The translations under genes were made by a program, and so were the position numbers. The notes under the pieces were generated by a model. The model was not told the DNA's origin. It made no database searches and saw only the letters and a list, made by a program, of their open reading frames with translations. A stretch of DNA of 40,043 nucleotides from Minisyncoccota bacterium (GTDB taxonomy: Bacteria > Patescibacteriota > Minisyncoccia > Phycocordibacterales > UBA9973), in the NCBI GenBank assembly GCA_017991515.1, contig JAGOQI010000006.1, positions 1 through 40,043 of the forward strand, read 5' to 3'. Shown one piece after another: positions 15,880 to 23,316 of the stretch (the first letter of the stretch is position 1; each line of letters starts with the position of its first letter).

Positions 15880-15908
15880 TTGACATTCTAACAGAAAAGT
15901 TGTAATAT
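15880..15908 (+). promoter_or_regulatory. Consensus promoter of the 15925-16311 gene
   Basis: TTGACA (15880-15885), a 17-base spacer and TAATAT (15903-15908). It is the best -35 match in the window. The leader would be about 10 bases and contains no Shine-Dalgarno sequence. Confidence 0.78.
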
Positions 15909-15913
15909 AGCAA
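15885..15913 (-). promoter_or_regulatory. Promoter of the small membrane protein and methyltransferase
   Basis: TTGCTA (15913-15908), 17 bases, then TAGAAT (15890-15885) with a TG extension. The predicted start is one or two bases before the ATG. It occupies the same DNA as the divergent promoter for the 15925 gene. Confidence 0.68.
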
Positions 15914-15924
15914 AAAAAGTAATT

Positions 15925-16311
15925 ATGGAAAAAATAGTACTAATCGCTATGGTAGTAGAAGGTCTTTCTCTTGAAAAAGAACTCCGAATTAATTATTTAA
16001 TGATCGGAATTGATCAAAAAGCATATGAAAGTGCTAAGTGTAATATCACTAGCATATCTCCATTTCTTGATGAAAAAATATTTTTGGAAGCGGGATCTTT
16101 AACTGCTTTAGCGAAGGTATATTCTACCTTTAGAAAAACTAATAGAGGAAAGCTTGTACAAACCCTTTTTGATAAAACGGAAGACATATTAGATGATGAT
16201 ACTCGAAAAAAACAGAAAGGTCCCGGTGTTATTACTCGTATTAGACCCTTTACTAATATTGAAAGGAAAAAGCTTTCAGATATACTTTTTCAAATTCCAT
16301 TTTTAAATTAA
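15925..16311 (+). CDS. Hypothetical protein, 128 residues
   Basis: Not recognised. The protein is mixed alpha/beta in composition with no signal peptide or membrane helix, so probably cytoplasmic. A hydrophobic start (MEKIVLIAMVVEGLSLEKEL) is followed by a middle part with one cysteine and a basic stretch DDDTRKKQKGPGVITRIRP. The basic part could contact nucleic acid, but there is no motif for it. Evidence for a real gene is the near-consensus promoter, the ATG at the right distance and a strong terminator 3 bases after the stop. It is a stand-alone plus-strand gene in a minus-strand neighbourhood. Confidence 0.7.
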   Translation: MEKIVLIAMVVEGLSLEKELRINYLMIGIDQKAYESAKCNITSISPFLDEKIFLEAGSLTALAKVYSTFRKTNRGKLVQTLFDKTEDILDDDTRKKQKGPGVITRIRPFTNIERKKLSDILFQIPFLN

Positions 16312-16313
16312 TT

Positions 16314-16347
16314 AAAAAGCTGAAACAAATTTGTTTCAGCTTTTTTT
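16314..16347. terminator. Strong bidirectional intrinsic terminator
   Basis: AAAAAGCTGAAACA pairs fully with the mirror copy ending in GCTTTTTTT. T-runs lie on both sides. It serves the plus-strand 15925 gene and the minus-strand typA, which ends at 16358. Confidence 0.88.
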
Positions 16348-16357
16348 ATTTCTAAAA

Positions 16358-18163
16358 TTACTGATTCTTCGGTCGTCTTGCTTTCGCGCGATCTGTTTCA
16401 GTTAGGTATTGTTTTCTTAGACGCACAGACAGTGGTGTCACTTCCAAGAATTCATCGTCCACCATCACTTCAAGACCTCGCTCAATAGTCATAGTCCAAG
16501 CAGGGATAACATTCACGGCTTCATCTGTACCCGATGCACGCATATTGGTGAGCTGTTTTCCTTTGGTAGGGTTTACTTTCATTTCTTCTCCCTTACTAGT
16601 ATTTCCTATCACCATACCTTCATAAACTTCAGTTTGTGGACCGATATACAGAACTCCGCGATCTTGAAGACCCCATAGGGCAAAGGCTAAAGCTTTACCG
16701 CTCTCCATAGAAACCATAGAACCCACATTTCGGCGTGTGATTTCACCTGCATAAGGTTTAAATCCTATAACACGACTACTCATGATACCTTCTCCTTTTG
16801 TATCTACTAAGAATTGATTTCTGTAACCAAGAAGACCTCGAGTTGGTCCTGTGAAGACCATACGAACTGTAGAGTTTTTCAAATTCATATCTCCCATGAT
16901 GAAACCTCTCATACCAAGTTTTTCAATAACAACACCTTGAAATTCTGCAGGTGCATCAATAGTCACCTCTTCAAAAGGCTCACTCTTAACTCCGTCAATA
17001 TTTTTAATAATAACTTGTGGTTGAGAAACTTGTATTTCATAACCTTCACGACGCATAGTTTCTAGAAGCACAGCGATATGCATTTCTCCACGACCAAAAA
17101 CAGTGAAACCTTCGGCGACACGATCTGGATTTGGAGTGAAGTCTACTTTTAGTCCCACATTCACTTCGAGCTCCTTCTCCAAGCGCTCTCTTATTTGTCT
17201 TGAAGTTACAAACTTTCCTTCTTTACCTGCAAATGGAGAGTTGTTAACCAGAAAGTCCAGAACGATAGTAGGCTCATCAATAGTAATAGCAGGCAGAAGT
17301 TCTGCATCTTTAACTACAGTAATAGTCTCACCGATGAAAATATCTGGAATACCTGCAATCATGACAATATCTCCGGCTACTGCTTCTGATACTTCATCTC
17401 TCTTCATTCCGTGGAATGTAAAGAGTTTGATAATCTTTGCAGTTCGGTCTGCACTTCCGCCAGACTTGATATAAACAGTGTCACCTACTTTTGCCACTCC
17501 TTCATATACTCGTCCAACAGCAAGTCTTCCTAGGAAGTTATCATATGCTAGGTTAAAAGCCTGCATACGAAATGGTTTTGTAGTATCGTTTGCCGCAACA
17601 GGAACTTTCTCTAATATTGTTTCAAAAAGTGGTTCCAGATCTTTCTTTTCATCATTTTCATTTTTCATGGCTACACCATCTCGTCCAATAGCATAAACAG
17701 TAGTGAAATCAAGTTGTTCATCATTTGCACCAAGCTCAAGGAAAAGCTCAAAAACACCATCATGAGTTTGTTGGCAGTTACTTCCTGGTTTATCTATCTT
17801 GTTTATAACAACGATAGGTTTAAGTCCGAGTTCAAGAGACTTTTTCAAAACGAAACGAGTCTGTGGCATTGGACCTTCTTGAGCATCAACAATAAGTAAA
17901 ACAGAGTCGATACTTCGAAGCACGCGCTCTACTTCTGAACCGAAATCGGCGTGACCTGGTGTATCCACGATGTTGATTTTTGTTCCTTTATATTTAACAG
18001 CGGTATTTTTGGCATAGATAGTGATACCACGCTCTTGTTCAATAGCATTTGAGTCCATAGAAGCACCGTCTAAAACTTCGCCACAAAAGGCTAACATTTT
18101 ATCTGTCAGAGTTGTTTTTCCATGGTCCACATGGGCAATAATTGCAATATTTCGAATTTCCAT
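16358..18163 (-). CDS. typA: Ribosome-associated GTPase TypA/BipA
   Basis: 601 residues, the normal length. Translational GTPase of the EF-G type that binds the ribosome and helps growth and 50S assembly under stress. G1 is [12 protein letters not shown] (about 10-21), then RGITI, then DTPGHADFG, then NKIDKPG. Domains II, III and V and the TypA-specific C-terminal domain follow, the last including [27 protein letters not shown] box lies five bases before the ATG (18169-18174). tRNA-Thr is 58 bases upstream in the same direction, so some transcripts may come from there. Confidence 0.96.
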   Translation of the reverse strand: MEIRNIAIIAHVDHGKTTLTDKMLAFCGEVLDGASMDSNAIEQERGITIYAKNTAVKYKGTKINIVDTPGHADFGSEVERVLRSIDSVLLIVDAQEGPMPQTRFVLKKSLELGLKPIVVINKIDKPGSNCQQTHDGVFELFLELGANDEQLDFTTVYAIGRDGVAMKNENDEKKDLEPLFETILEKVPVAANDTTKPFRMQAFNLAYDNFLGRLAVGRVYEGVAKVGDTVYIKSGGSADRTAKIIKLFTFHGMKRDEVSEAVAGDIVMIAGIPDIFIGETITVVKDAELLPAITIDEPTIVLDFLVNNSPFAGKEGKFVTSRQIRERLEKELEVNVGLKVDFTPNPDRVAEGFTVFGRGEMHIAVLLETMRREGYEIQVSQPQVIIKNIDGVKSEPFEEVTIDAPAEFQGVVIEKLGMRGFIMGDMNLKNSTVRMVFTGPTRGLLGYRNQFLVDTKGEGIMSSRVIGFKPYAGEITRRNVGSMVSMESGKALAFALWGLQDRGVLYIGPQTEVYEGMVIGNTSKGEEMKVNPTKGKQLTNMRASGTDEAVNVIPAWTMTIERGLEVMVDDEFLEVTPLSVRLRKQYLTETDRAKARRPKNQ

Positions 18164-18168
18164 AATTA

Positions 18169-18174
18169 ATTATA
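18169..18174 (-). promoter_or_regulatory. -10 box of typA
   Basis: TATAAT on the minus strand, five bases before the ATG at 18163. No clear -35. The geometry is close to the six-base spacing seen at other genes. Confidence 0.5.
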
Positions 18175-18221
18175 TTTTTATTAAAACTAAAAAGCGCTCT
18201 TGATAATACTACGAACACTTG

Positions 18222-18293
18222 AGCCGTCTGTGGGAATCGGACCCACGCTCTCTGTCTTACCAAGACAGTGCTTTACCACTAAGCCAAGACGGC
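18222..18293 (-). tRNA. tRNA-Thr (anticodon GGT)
   Basis: Acceptor GCCGTCT/AGACGGC, D arm GCTTAGTGGTAAAGC, anticodon stem CTGTC/GACAG around TTGGTAA (GGT reads ACC), T stem GTGGG/CCCAC, discriminator T, no encoded CCA. The T loop is TCCGATT: position 55, nearly always the pseudouridine site, is C. A small hairpin abuts the 5' end. Confidence 0.93.
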
Positions 18294-18312
18294 GGTATCT
18301 GCTTAAGATACC
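18294..18312 (-). repeat. Hairpin abutting the 5' end of tRNA-Thr
   Basis: GGTATCT pairs with AGATACC around a five-base loop. It lies between the helicase stop (18329) and the first base of the tRNA with no gap. No T-run follows, so it may shape 5' processing of the tRNA rather than end transcription. Confidence 0.55.
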
Positions 18313-18328
18313 ATAAAATATTTGTTTT

Positions 18329-19843
18329 TTAAATAAATGTCAGTGCAGTTCCTGTTTTCGATGCTCTTCCTGTTCGTCCGATACGGTGAATATAAGTATC
18401 GTATGTTGAAGGAGTATCATAGTTGATAACATGAGTAACATCTGGAATATCAATACCACGAGCAGCCACATCTGTAGCAACTACTATTTGAAGTAAACCT
18501 TTTGCAAGATTTTCAACTGCGCGATTTCTTTCTCGACTTCTCATGTCTCCATGTAATGCAGAAACTTTAAAGCCTCTTGTTCTTAAATCTCTTGCTAGTT
18601 CATCTGTATTTCTTTTTGTCTCTCTAAAGATCAAAACTTTTTTAGCTTCTGGTCGGATTAAGATATTGTGAAGTGCATCAAGTTTTTCACTTCTAGGTAC
18701 ACGGATAACATCTTGATCAACAGAGCTCGATGTGTCACGAGTTTTAACAGAAACAGTTATTGGATCTTTCAAAAAGTCTGTACAAAGTCTTTTGATCTCT
18801 GGAGCAAATGTCGCAGAGAAGAACATTCCTTGTCTGTTCTCTGGAAGCAATTTCAATATCATCTTCATATCATCAATAAATCCCATATCTAACATTCTAT
18901 CTGCTTCATCAAGCACAATAGTAGAAACTCTTTCCATGGGGATTTTATTTCGAGCTATTAAGTCCTTAACACGCCCTGGTGTACCAACTATCATATGAGC
19001 ACCATGTTCTAGGTCTCTCATTTGCTTACCGATAGGCATACCACCTACTGCAGCAACAGAGAAAAGTCTCATGCCTTGTGTGAATTGTTTAAATTCTTCT
19101 TGTACTTGGATAGCAAGCTCACGAGTTGGAGCTAGAACCATAGCTTTGTGATTTCTATCACTGACCATTTTGTTAATAATAGGTATTAGGAAAGCTGCAG
19201 TTTTACCTGTACCTGTACTTGCAATACCAATAATATCTCCTCCTTTAAGTGCAACAGGTATTGATTGGTCTTGAATTGGAGACGGATGCATGATACCTTT
19301 CTTGATAAGATTCATCGAAAGAGTTTCGTGAATATCAAAATCAGTAAAAGCATGAGTTGCTACATACTTTTCTTCTTGAGTCACAGTTGCTTTGTTGATG
19401 AACATATTTTCATCAATACGGTCTTTTTTAAACCCACCTCTTCCTCCTCCACCAGATCTTCCTCCTTTTGAAAAAGAAGGTCTTCCAGAACCGAAACGGC
19501 TTGCTCCGTTTGACGGTCTTCCTCCGTAACCTCCTGTGCGAGCTTTTGGATATGCATAAGGAGACGCACTTGAAGATGAGTCAGTTGTTCTTGGTTTAGA
19601 ACCATAAGAGCCGGAATATGTACTTACTCCACTAGTAGAAGGTCTTCGTGACGAAGAACCACCTTTGAAGCTTGGTTTTGAAAAACTAAATGCTTTTTTA
19701 GGAGCAGAAGAATATCCTGGCTTTGAAGCAGAATATGTTGATCTTCTAGAAGAAAGTGGGCTCTTTGAAGAACTTCCACTAGCTGCTGGCGAATAAGAAC
19801 GGCGCGGGGCTGACCCGCTATTTGATTTATTATTTGAATTCAT
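18329..19843 (-). CDS. DEAD-box RNA helicase with low-complexity N-terminus
   Basis: 504 residues. ATP-dependent RNA unwinding, likely in ribosome assembly, RNA decay or cold adaptation. The N-terminal 145 residues are Ser/Gly/Arg/Lys-rich and probably disordered and RNA-binding. The core follows: Q motif near 190, motif I ASTGTGKT (208-215), PTRELA, VGTPGR, DEAD, SAT, and motif VI HRIGRTGRA. The protein ends only about 12 residues after motif VI, so the basic tail is at the front instead of the back as in most bacterial RhlE/CsdA proteins. Its mRNA leader is structured and about 65 bases long. Confidence 0.93.
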   Translation of the reverse strand: MNSNNKSNSGSAPRRSYSPAASGSSSKSPLSSRRSTYSASKPGYSSAPKKAFSFSKPSFKGGSSSRRPSTSGVSTYSGSYGSKPRTTDSSSSASPYAYPKARTGGYGGRPSNGASRFGSGRPSFSKGGRSGGGGRGGFKKDRIDENMFINKATVTQEEKYVATHAFTDFDIHETLSMNLIKKGIMHPSPIQDQSIPVALKGGDIIGIASTGTGKTAAFLIPIINKMVSDRNHKAMVLAPTRELAIQVQEEFKQFTQGMRLFSVAAVGGMPIGKQMRDLEHGAHMIVGTPGRVKDLIARNKIPMERVSTIVLDEADRMLDMGFIDDMKMILKLLPENRQGMFFSATFAPEIKRLCTDFLKDPITVSVKTRDTSSSVDQDVIRVPRSEKLDALHNILIRPEAKKVLIFRETKRNTDELARDLRTRGFKVSALHGDMRSRERNRAVENLAKGLLQIVVATDVAARGIDIPDVTHVINYDTPSTYDTYIHRIGRTGRASKTGTALTFI

Positions 19844-19846
19844 TGT

Positions 19847-19884
19847 TTGTCGTACCGTGTCATGCAGACACTGATTGTCGACAA
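19847..19884 (-). promoter_or_regulatory. Structured leader of the helicase mRNA
   Basis: On the minus strand TTGTCG (19884-19879) pairs with CGACAA (19852-19847), enclosing a second stem GTGTC/GACAC (19871-19867 with 19861-19857). The structure ends three bases before the ATG at 19843. It may control ribosome access, for example by temperature. Confidence 0.6.
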
Positions 19885-19914
19885 CACAAGTAGTTATTAA
19901 TTTATTACTCGGCT

Positions 19915-19943
19915 ATTGTAATACATAACCTTAAAATAGTCAA
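19915..19943 (-). promoter_or_regulatory. Promoter of the DEAD-box helicase gene
   Basis: TTGACT (19943-19938), 17 bases, TACAAT (19920-19915). The predicted start is near 19908, giving a leader of about 65 bases. It lies just after the stop of the slipin gene. Confidence 0.75.
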
Positions 19944-19945
19944 GC

Positions 19946-20686
19946 CTACTTTTTTGTAAAACCTTCTACTGCTTTGAGTATTTCAACCGGAAGCATAAAT
20001 ACTACAGTGTTCGACTGATCAGAAGACATATCATTTACCGACTGAAGAGTTCGCAAGTGTAGCGCTCCAGGAGTCTGCGCCATCATGGCTGCGGCCTTAG
20101 AAATATTTTCAGCAGCAGCTAATTCTCCTTCTGAGTTGATAATAACAGCTCTTTTTTCTCGTTCTGCTTCTGCTTGCTTACCAATGGTTCTTTCAAGGTC
20201 TGGTGGCAAACTAACATCTTTAAGTTCTACATTTTGAACATTAAGCCCCCATGCGTCAGTTTCTTTGTCTACTATCTCTCTGATTCTATCGGCTATTTTA
20301 TCTCGACTTGAAAGTAGCTCATCGAGTGTTACTTCGCCAACAATATTACGCATGGTTGTTTGTGCATATTGTGAAATAGCATACTTAAAGTCTTCTACTT
20401 CAATAATAGCTTTTGGCGCATCACTGACTTTATAATAAATAACAGCATTAACTCTGACTGAAACATTATCACGAGTAATAGCATTTTGATCTGGAACGTC
20501 TACTGCTTTGGTACGGATATCGACTTTTTGATAACTCTGAACGATAGGAAAAACCAGTCTCCAGCCCGGCTCCATAACACCTGTAAATTTACCCAGAGTA
20601 AATCTAACTCCTTTTTGATACTGATTTATCTGACGAATACTAATAATAATAACAAATAAAATAACTCCTAGAATTAATATAACCAT
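19946..20686 (-). CDS. SPFH/Band 7 domain protein, slipin (stomatin-like)
   Basis: 246 residues. An N-terminal membrane hairpin (about 1-17) is followed by the SPFH domain with YQKGVRFTLGKFTGVMEPG and the VDIRTKAVDVPDQ strand. A heptad-like helical region follows, including IGKQAEAEREKRAVIINSEG, and a conserved C-terminus. Slipins form large rings on the membrane that organise lipids and often pair with an NfeD-type protease partner. No nfeD is visible next to it. The TATAAT box six bases before the ATG predicts a leaderless message. Confidence 0.9.
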   Translation of the reverse strand: MVILILGVILFVIIISIRQINQYQKGVRFTLGKFTGVMEPGWRLVFPIVQSYQKVDIRTKAVDVPDQNAITRDNVSVRVNAVIYYKVSDAPKAIIEVEDFKYAISQYAQTTMRNIVGEVTLDELLSSRDKIADRIREIVDKETDAWGLNVQNVELKDVSLPPDLERTIGKQAEAEREKRAVIINSEGELAAAENISKAAAMMAQTPGALHLRTLQSVNDMSSDQSNTVVFMLPVEILKAVEGFTKK

Positions 20687-20692
20687 ACTTTT

Positions 20693-20698
20693 ATTATA
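20693..20698 (-). promoter_or_regulatory. -10 box of the slipin gene, leaderless geometry
   Basis: TATAAT on the minus strand with six bases to the ATG at 20686. The -35 region is not clear. Confidence 0.6.
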
Positions 20699-20726
20699 CT
20701 ACATTCATTAAGATACAATTGAAGTC

Positions 20727-20755
20727 TTGCGAAATCTCATTTTCTGTCGTACAAT
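20727..20755 (+). promoter_or_regulatory. Promoter of initiator tRNA
   Basis: TTGCGA (20727-20732), 17 bases, TACAAT (20750-20755). Start expected near 20762, about 18 bases before the tRNA. Confidence 0.68.
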
Positions 20756-20779
20756 GCAAAATGTTAACTTTTAATATAT

Positions 20780-20850
20780 CGCGGGGTAGAGAAGAGGTAT
20801 CTCGCAAGGCTCATAACCTTGAGGCCCCTGTTCGATTCAGGGCCCCGCAA
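20780..20850 (+). tRNA. Initiator tRNA-Met (anticodon CAT)
   Basis: Acceptor CGCGGGG faces CCCCGCA, leaving position 1-72 as an unpaired C and A, the mark of bacterial initiator tRNAs. Anticodon stem CAAGG/CCTTG around CTCATAA; only two of the three G-C pairs usual for initiators are present, the third being A29-T41. T stem CCCTG/CAGGG. Discriminator A, no CCA encoded. Confidence 0.92.
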
Positions 20851-20873
20851 CAATAAAATTTAAGACGTTAGTC

Positions 20874-20901
20874 TTGAAAAAACTTTATAATGTGCTATAT
20901 T
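20874..20901 (+). promoter_or_regulatory. Possible promoter of the Met-Asp tRNA pair
   Basis: TTGAAA (20874-20879), 16 bases, TATATT (20896-20901) with a TGC extension. The transcript would carry two hairpins before tRNA-Met. Confidence 0.55.
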
Positions 20902-20926
20902 TTTGTAGCCAGTAAACCAAATTGGT

Positions 20927-20969
20927 GAACGAATTTGTCGGGGGAAGAAATCTTGCCCCGACTTCGTTC
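20927..20969 (+). repeat. GC-rich hairpin upstream of tRNA-Met
   Basis: GAACGAA pairs with TTCGTTC and, after a three-base bulge, GTCGGGG pairs with CCCCGAC. GTCGGGG is identical to the 5' acceptor strand of tRNA-Met at 21011. It could be a remnant of a tRNA copy, a palindromic repeat or a leader structure. Confidence 0.6.
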
Positions 20970-20975
20970 GGACGT

Positions 20976-20999
20976 AAAGACATAGCGAGCTATATCTTT
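20976..20999 (+). repeat. Second hairpin upstream of tRNA-Met
   Basis: AAAGA pairs with TCTTT and ATAG with CTAT, with one C-A mismatch between, around CGAG. It lies 11 bases before the tRNA. Confidence 0.5.
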
Positions 21000-21010
21000 C
21001 GCTCCTCACT

Positions 21011-21084
21011 GTCGGGGTAGCTCAGTTGGTTAGAGCGCAGCACTCATAACGCTGAGGTCGAGAGTTCAAATCTCTCCCTCGACA
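21011..21084 (+). tRNA. tRNA-Met, elongator (anticodon CAT)
   Basis: Acceptor GTCGGGG/CCTCGAC (one G-T), D arm with AGCTCAGTTGGTTAGAGC, anticodon loop CTCATAA, T arm GAGAG TTCAAAT CTCTC, discriminator A, no CCA. The anticodon stem CAGCA/CGCTG has an A31-C39 mismatch next to the loop. CAT is shared with the lysidine-modified tRNA-Ile, which cannot be fully excluded from sequence alone. Confidence 0.82.
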
Positions 21085-21126
21085 CAATACACAAACTGAT
21101 GATATTGTGTAGACGCAACAAAGGTT

Positions 21127-21200
21127 GCGGACGTAGCTCAACTGGTTAGAGCACCCGCCTGTCACGCGGGAGGTTACGGGTTCAAGTCCCGCCGTTCGCG
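21127..21200 (+). tRNA. tRNA-Asp (anticodon GTC)
   Basis: Acceptor GCGGACG/CGTTCGC, anticodon stem CCCGC/GCGGG around CTGTCAC, T arm ACGGG TTCAAGT CCCGC, discriminator G, no CCA. Its G1-C72 pair keeps it apart from GatCAB substrates. Confidence 0.95.
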
Positions 21201-21205
21201 CAAAT

Positions 21206-21238
21206 AAAAAAATCTTCACAATTTGTGAAGATTTTTTT
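21206..21238. terminator. Bidirectional terminator after the tRNA cluster
   Basis: A 15-base stem of seven A-T pairs and TCTTCACA/TGTGAAGA around a three-base loop. It ends the plus-strand tRNAs and the minus-strand gene that stops at 21240. Confidence 0.85.
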
Positions 21239-21239
21239 A

Positions 21240-21887
21240 TTAATCAATAACTTCTAAGTCTCTAAAAACAATTTCATAGTAAGAAAGTACTCTGCGAGCT
21301 TCAGGCATGGTTAGAATAAAACCTGCACCATCATGAGCTATACGATTTCTGACTTTGTGTGCTTCCCAGGCTATTTGAATAGAAGGTAATTTATCTGGAG
21401 TAATTTGTTTAAACTTATCTCCGAGTGTATCTCCATAAAAACCTTTTTGATCTAAAGATTTATCTAGATAAATATCAGCTTCTATAATAGCTAGTTTCCA
21501 ATCACTAGGTGTATCGGACAAAAGTTTAGCTCTTATAGAATTCCATGTTTCATTGACTCTAGTAGCACCATGATCAATAAAATGCGGTCCCTCATTAGAA
21601 CTTTGAGAAGTAATATCTTTTATATTTGTAGCTGATTTAACCTTTTTTGGTTTACCTTCTTGTTCTATTTCATACAAACGAACAAGGGAGTACAAAATAG
21701 ATGTTATTAATAAAATAACTAAAATAGTAGCAAAAACTTTCAAACCACTAAAAACCCTACCCCCAGCGTCTGGGTCATTAATATTCCCACCAAAAATAAA
21801 ATTAAAAAATCGAGCTACGGCTCTATATATTAAAAAGAATATATATTCCAAATTTAAGAAAACAGGATTTGGTATTTGAGATTCCAT
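21240..21887 (-). CDS. Membrane protein with soluble HEPN-like C-terminal domain
   Basis: 215 residues, no known family name recalled. Two hydrophobic segments (about 14-33 and 47-70) anchor it. After a charged linker, a helical soluble domain (about 110-213) contains WKLAIIEADIYLDKSLDQKG and AWEAHKVRNRIAHDG. R180-x4-H185 fits the R-x(4-6)-H pattern of HEPN domains, many of which are RNases or nucleotide-binding scaffolds. The match is a short motif and may be coincidental. The gene follows gatA by 21 bases in the same direction. The role could be RNA cleavage at the membrane or purely structural. Confidence 0.6.
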   Translation of the reverse strand: MESQIPNPVFLNLEYIFFLIYRAVARFFNFIFGGNINDPDAGGRVFSGLKVFATILVILLITSILYSLVRLYEIEQEGKPKKVKSATNIKDITSQSSNEGPHFIDHGATRVNETWNSIRAKLLSDTPSDWKLAIIEADIYLDKSLDQKGFYGDTLGDKFKQITPDKLPSIQIAWEAHKVRNRIAHDGAGFILTMPEARRVLSYYEIVFRDLEVID

Positions 21888-21908
21888 ATTTATATATTGT
21901 ACCCTAAA

Positions 21909-23315
21909 CTAGTATTTTCTTACACTCTCAACAACCTTTCCAAGTTCAAAAAGTTTCTCTTCGGCAAATCGAGGTCCTATAAATTGGACTCCTAATGGTA
22001 AATTTTCCTTAGTCTTCCCTGACGGTATAGATATAGCAGGATGTGAGGCTATGTTAGCTGGTACAGTAAAAAGATCTGCTAAATACATAGAAACTGGATC
22101 ATTTACTTTTTCTCCTATTTTAAAAGCTGGAGTTGGAGTTGTTGGGGTGAAAATAGCGTCATACTCTTTCAGTACTTCTTCTAACTCTTCTCTTATAATA
22201 GCGCGCAGTGCCACTGCTTTGTTGTAATAAGCATCATAATAACCATGAGATAGAACATAAGTACCGAGCAAGATTCTTCTACGAACTTCTTTACCAAAAA
22301 GTGCACCTCTAGTATCTCCATACAAATCTTGTTGCTTTTGACTAATTCCTACCCTCTCTCCATATCGGATACCATCAAGTCTTGCTAAGTTTGAAGAAAC
22401 TTCTGCTGGCATCAAAATATAATAAACTGCTAATGCGTCACCAAAGTGTGGTAATTCAACCTCTGTAAAAGAAAATCCTTTATTTTCCATTTCTTTTTTA
22501 ATTTTTTCAAAATTTTCTTTAACTTCCTCATCAATACCACCTTGATTAAACATTCCTTTTGGAACCGCAATCTTTTTCTTCAAAGTATTATCAAAAATCC
22601 TATCTACTTTTTTAATATTTGTAGCATCAAACTGATCATCTACAGAAATAATGTTATATAAAGTTTTTGCATCAGAAACCGTTTTAGTAATAGGACCAAT
22701 AACGTCCAGTGAGCTTCCCATAGAAATAAGACCGTGACGAGAAATTGTTCCGTATGTTGGCAAAAGCCCAACAACACCACAAAAAGCAGCTGGTTGCCTG
22801 ATAGAACCTCCTGTGTCTGATCCTAAAGAAACAACAGCAAAATCTGCTGCAACTGATGCTGTCGAACCTCCTGAAGAGCCTCCTGGAACGCGAGTATTAT
22901 CAAAAGGATTTAGTGTCGGACCATAAGCCGAGTTCTCTGTACTTGAACCCATAGCACCATCATCCATATTTGTTCGTCCGATAATAATAGCTCCTGCTTC
23001 TTTCAGTACTTTTATAACAGTACTGTCATAAGCTGCCCTGTGGTGATCAAGCATATGCGAACAAGCTCCTGCTATGTGTCCTGCAAACATAATATTGTCT
23101 TTTATAGATATTGGTATCCCTGTAAGAGCTGTTGCCTTACCTTCTGCAAGTATTTTTTCAGCATAAGAAATCTGTTCGTCTATATCACCAAAAACTTCTC
23201 GATAAACATTGAGTTTTTCATTTTTTGATTTTTCAACATAAGAAGAAGCTAAATCTTTTATCTTTATTTCTCCAGAGATTATTTTTTTGTGCAAATTTTC
23301 AATAGTATTTTCCAT
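21909..23315 (-). CDS. gatA: Asp-tRNA(Asn)/Glu-tRNA(Gln) amidotransferase subunit A
   Basis: 468 residues. The amidase subunit releases ammonia from glutamine; the GatCAB complex uses it to turn Glu-tRNA-Gln into Gln-tRNA-Gln (and Asp-tRNA-Asn likewise). The Lys-Ser-Ser triad is intact: K72 in SIKDN, S147 in the GGSSGGS loop and S171 in GSDTGGSIRQP, with the same spacings as the family. It starts two bases after the gatC stop, with GGAGAA in the end of gatC possibly acting as ribosome binding site. gatB is not in the window. The nearby tRNA-Gln has the U1-A72 pair GatCAB reads. Confidence 0.95.
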   Translation of the reverse strand: MENTIENLHKKIISGEIKIKDLASSYVEKSKNEKLNVYREVFGDIDEQISYAEKILAEGKATALTGIPISIKDNIMFAGHIAGACSHMLDHHRAAYDSTVIKVLKEAGAIIIGRTNMDDGAMGSSTENSAYGPTLNPFDNTRVPGGSSGGSTASVAADFAVVSLGSDTGGSIRQPAAFCGVVGLLPTYGTISRHGLISMGSSLDVIGPITKTVSDAKTLYNIISVDDQFDATNIKKVDRIFDNTLKKKIAVPKGMFNQGGIDEEVKENFEKIKKEMENKGFSFTEVELPHFGDALAVYYILMPAEVSSNLARLDGIRYGERVGISQKQQDLYGDTRGALFGKEVRRRILLGTYVLSHGYYDAYYNKAVALRAIIREELEEVLKEYDAIFTPTTPTPAFKIGEKVNDPVSMYLADLFTVPANIASHPAISIPSGKTKENLPLGVQFIGPRFAEEKLFELGKVVESVRKY

Positions 23316-23316
23316 A

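Noticed and set aside
21011-21084. tRNA-Ile with lysidine-modified CAT anticodon
   Set aside because: The D arm and acceptor look like elongator tRNA-Met; not fully excluded, so Met is kept with reduced confidence.
21082-21110. ACACAATA/TATTGTGT hairpin between tRNA-Met and tRNA-Asp as a terminator
   Set aside because: No T-run follows, and tRNA-Asp has no clear promoter of its own, so read-through is more likely.
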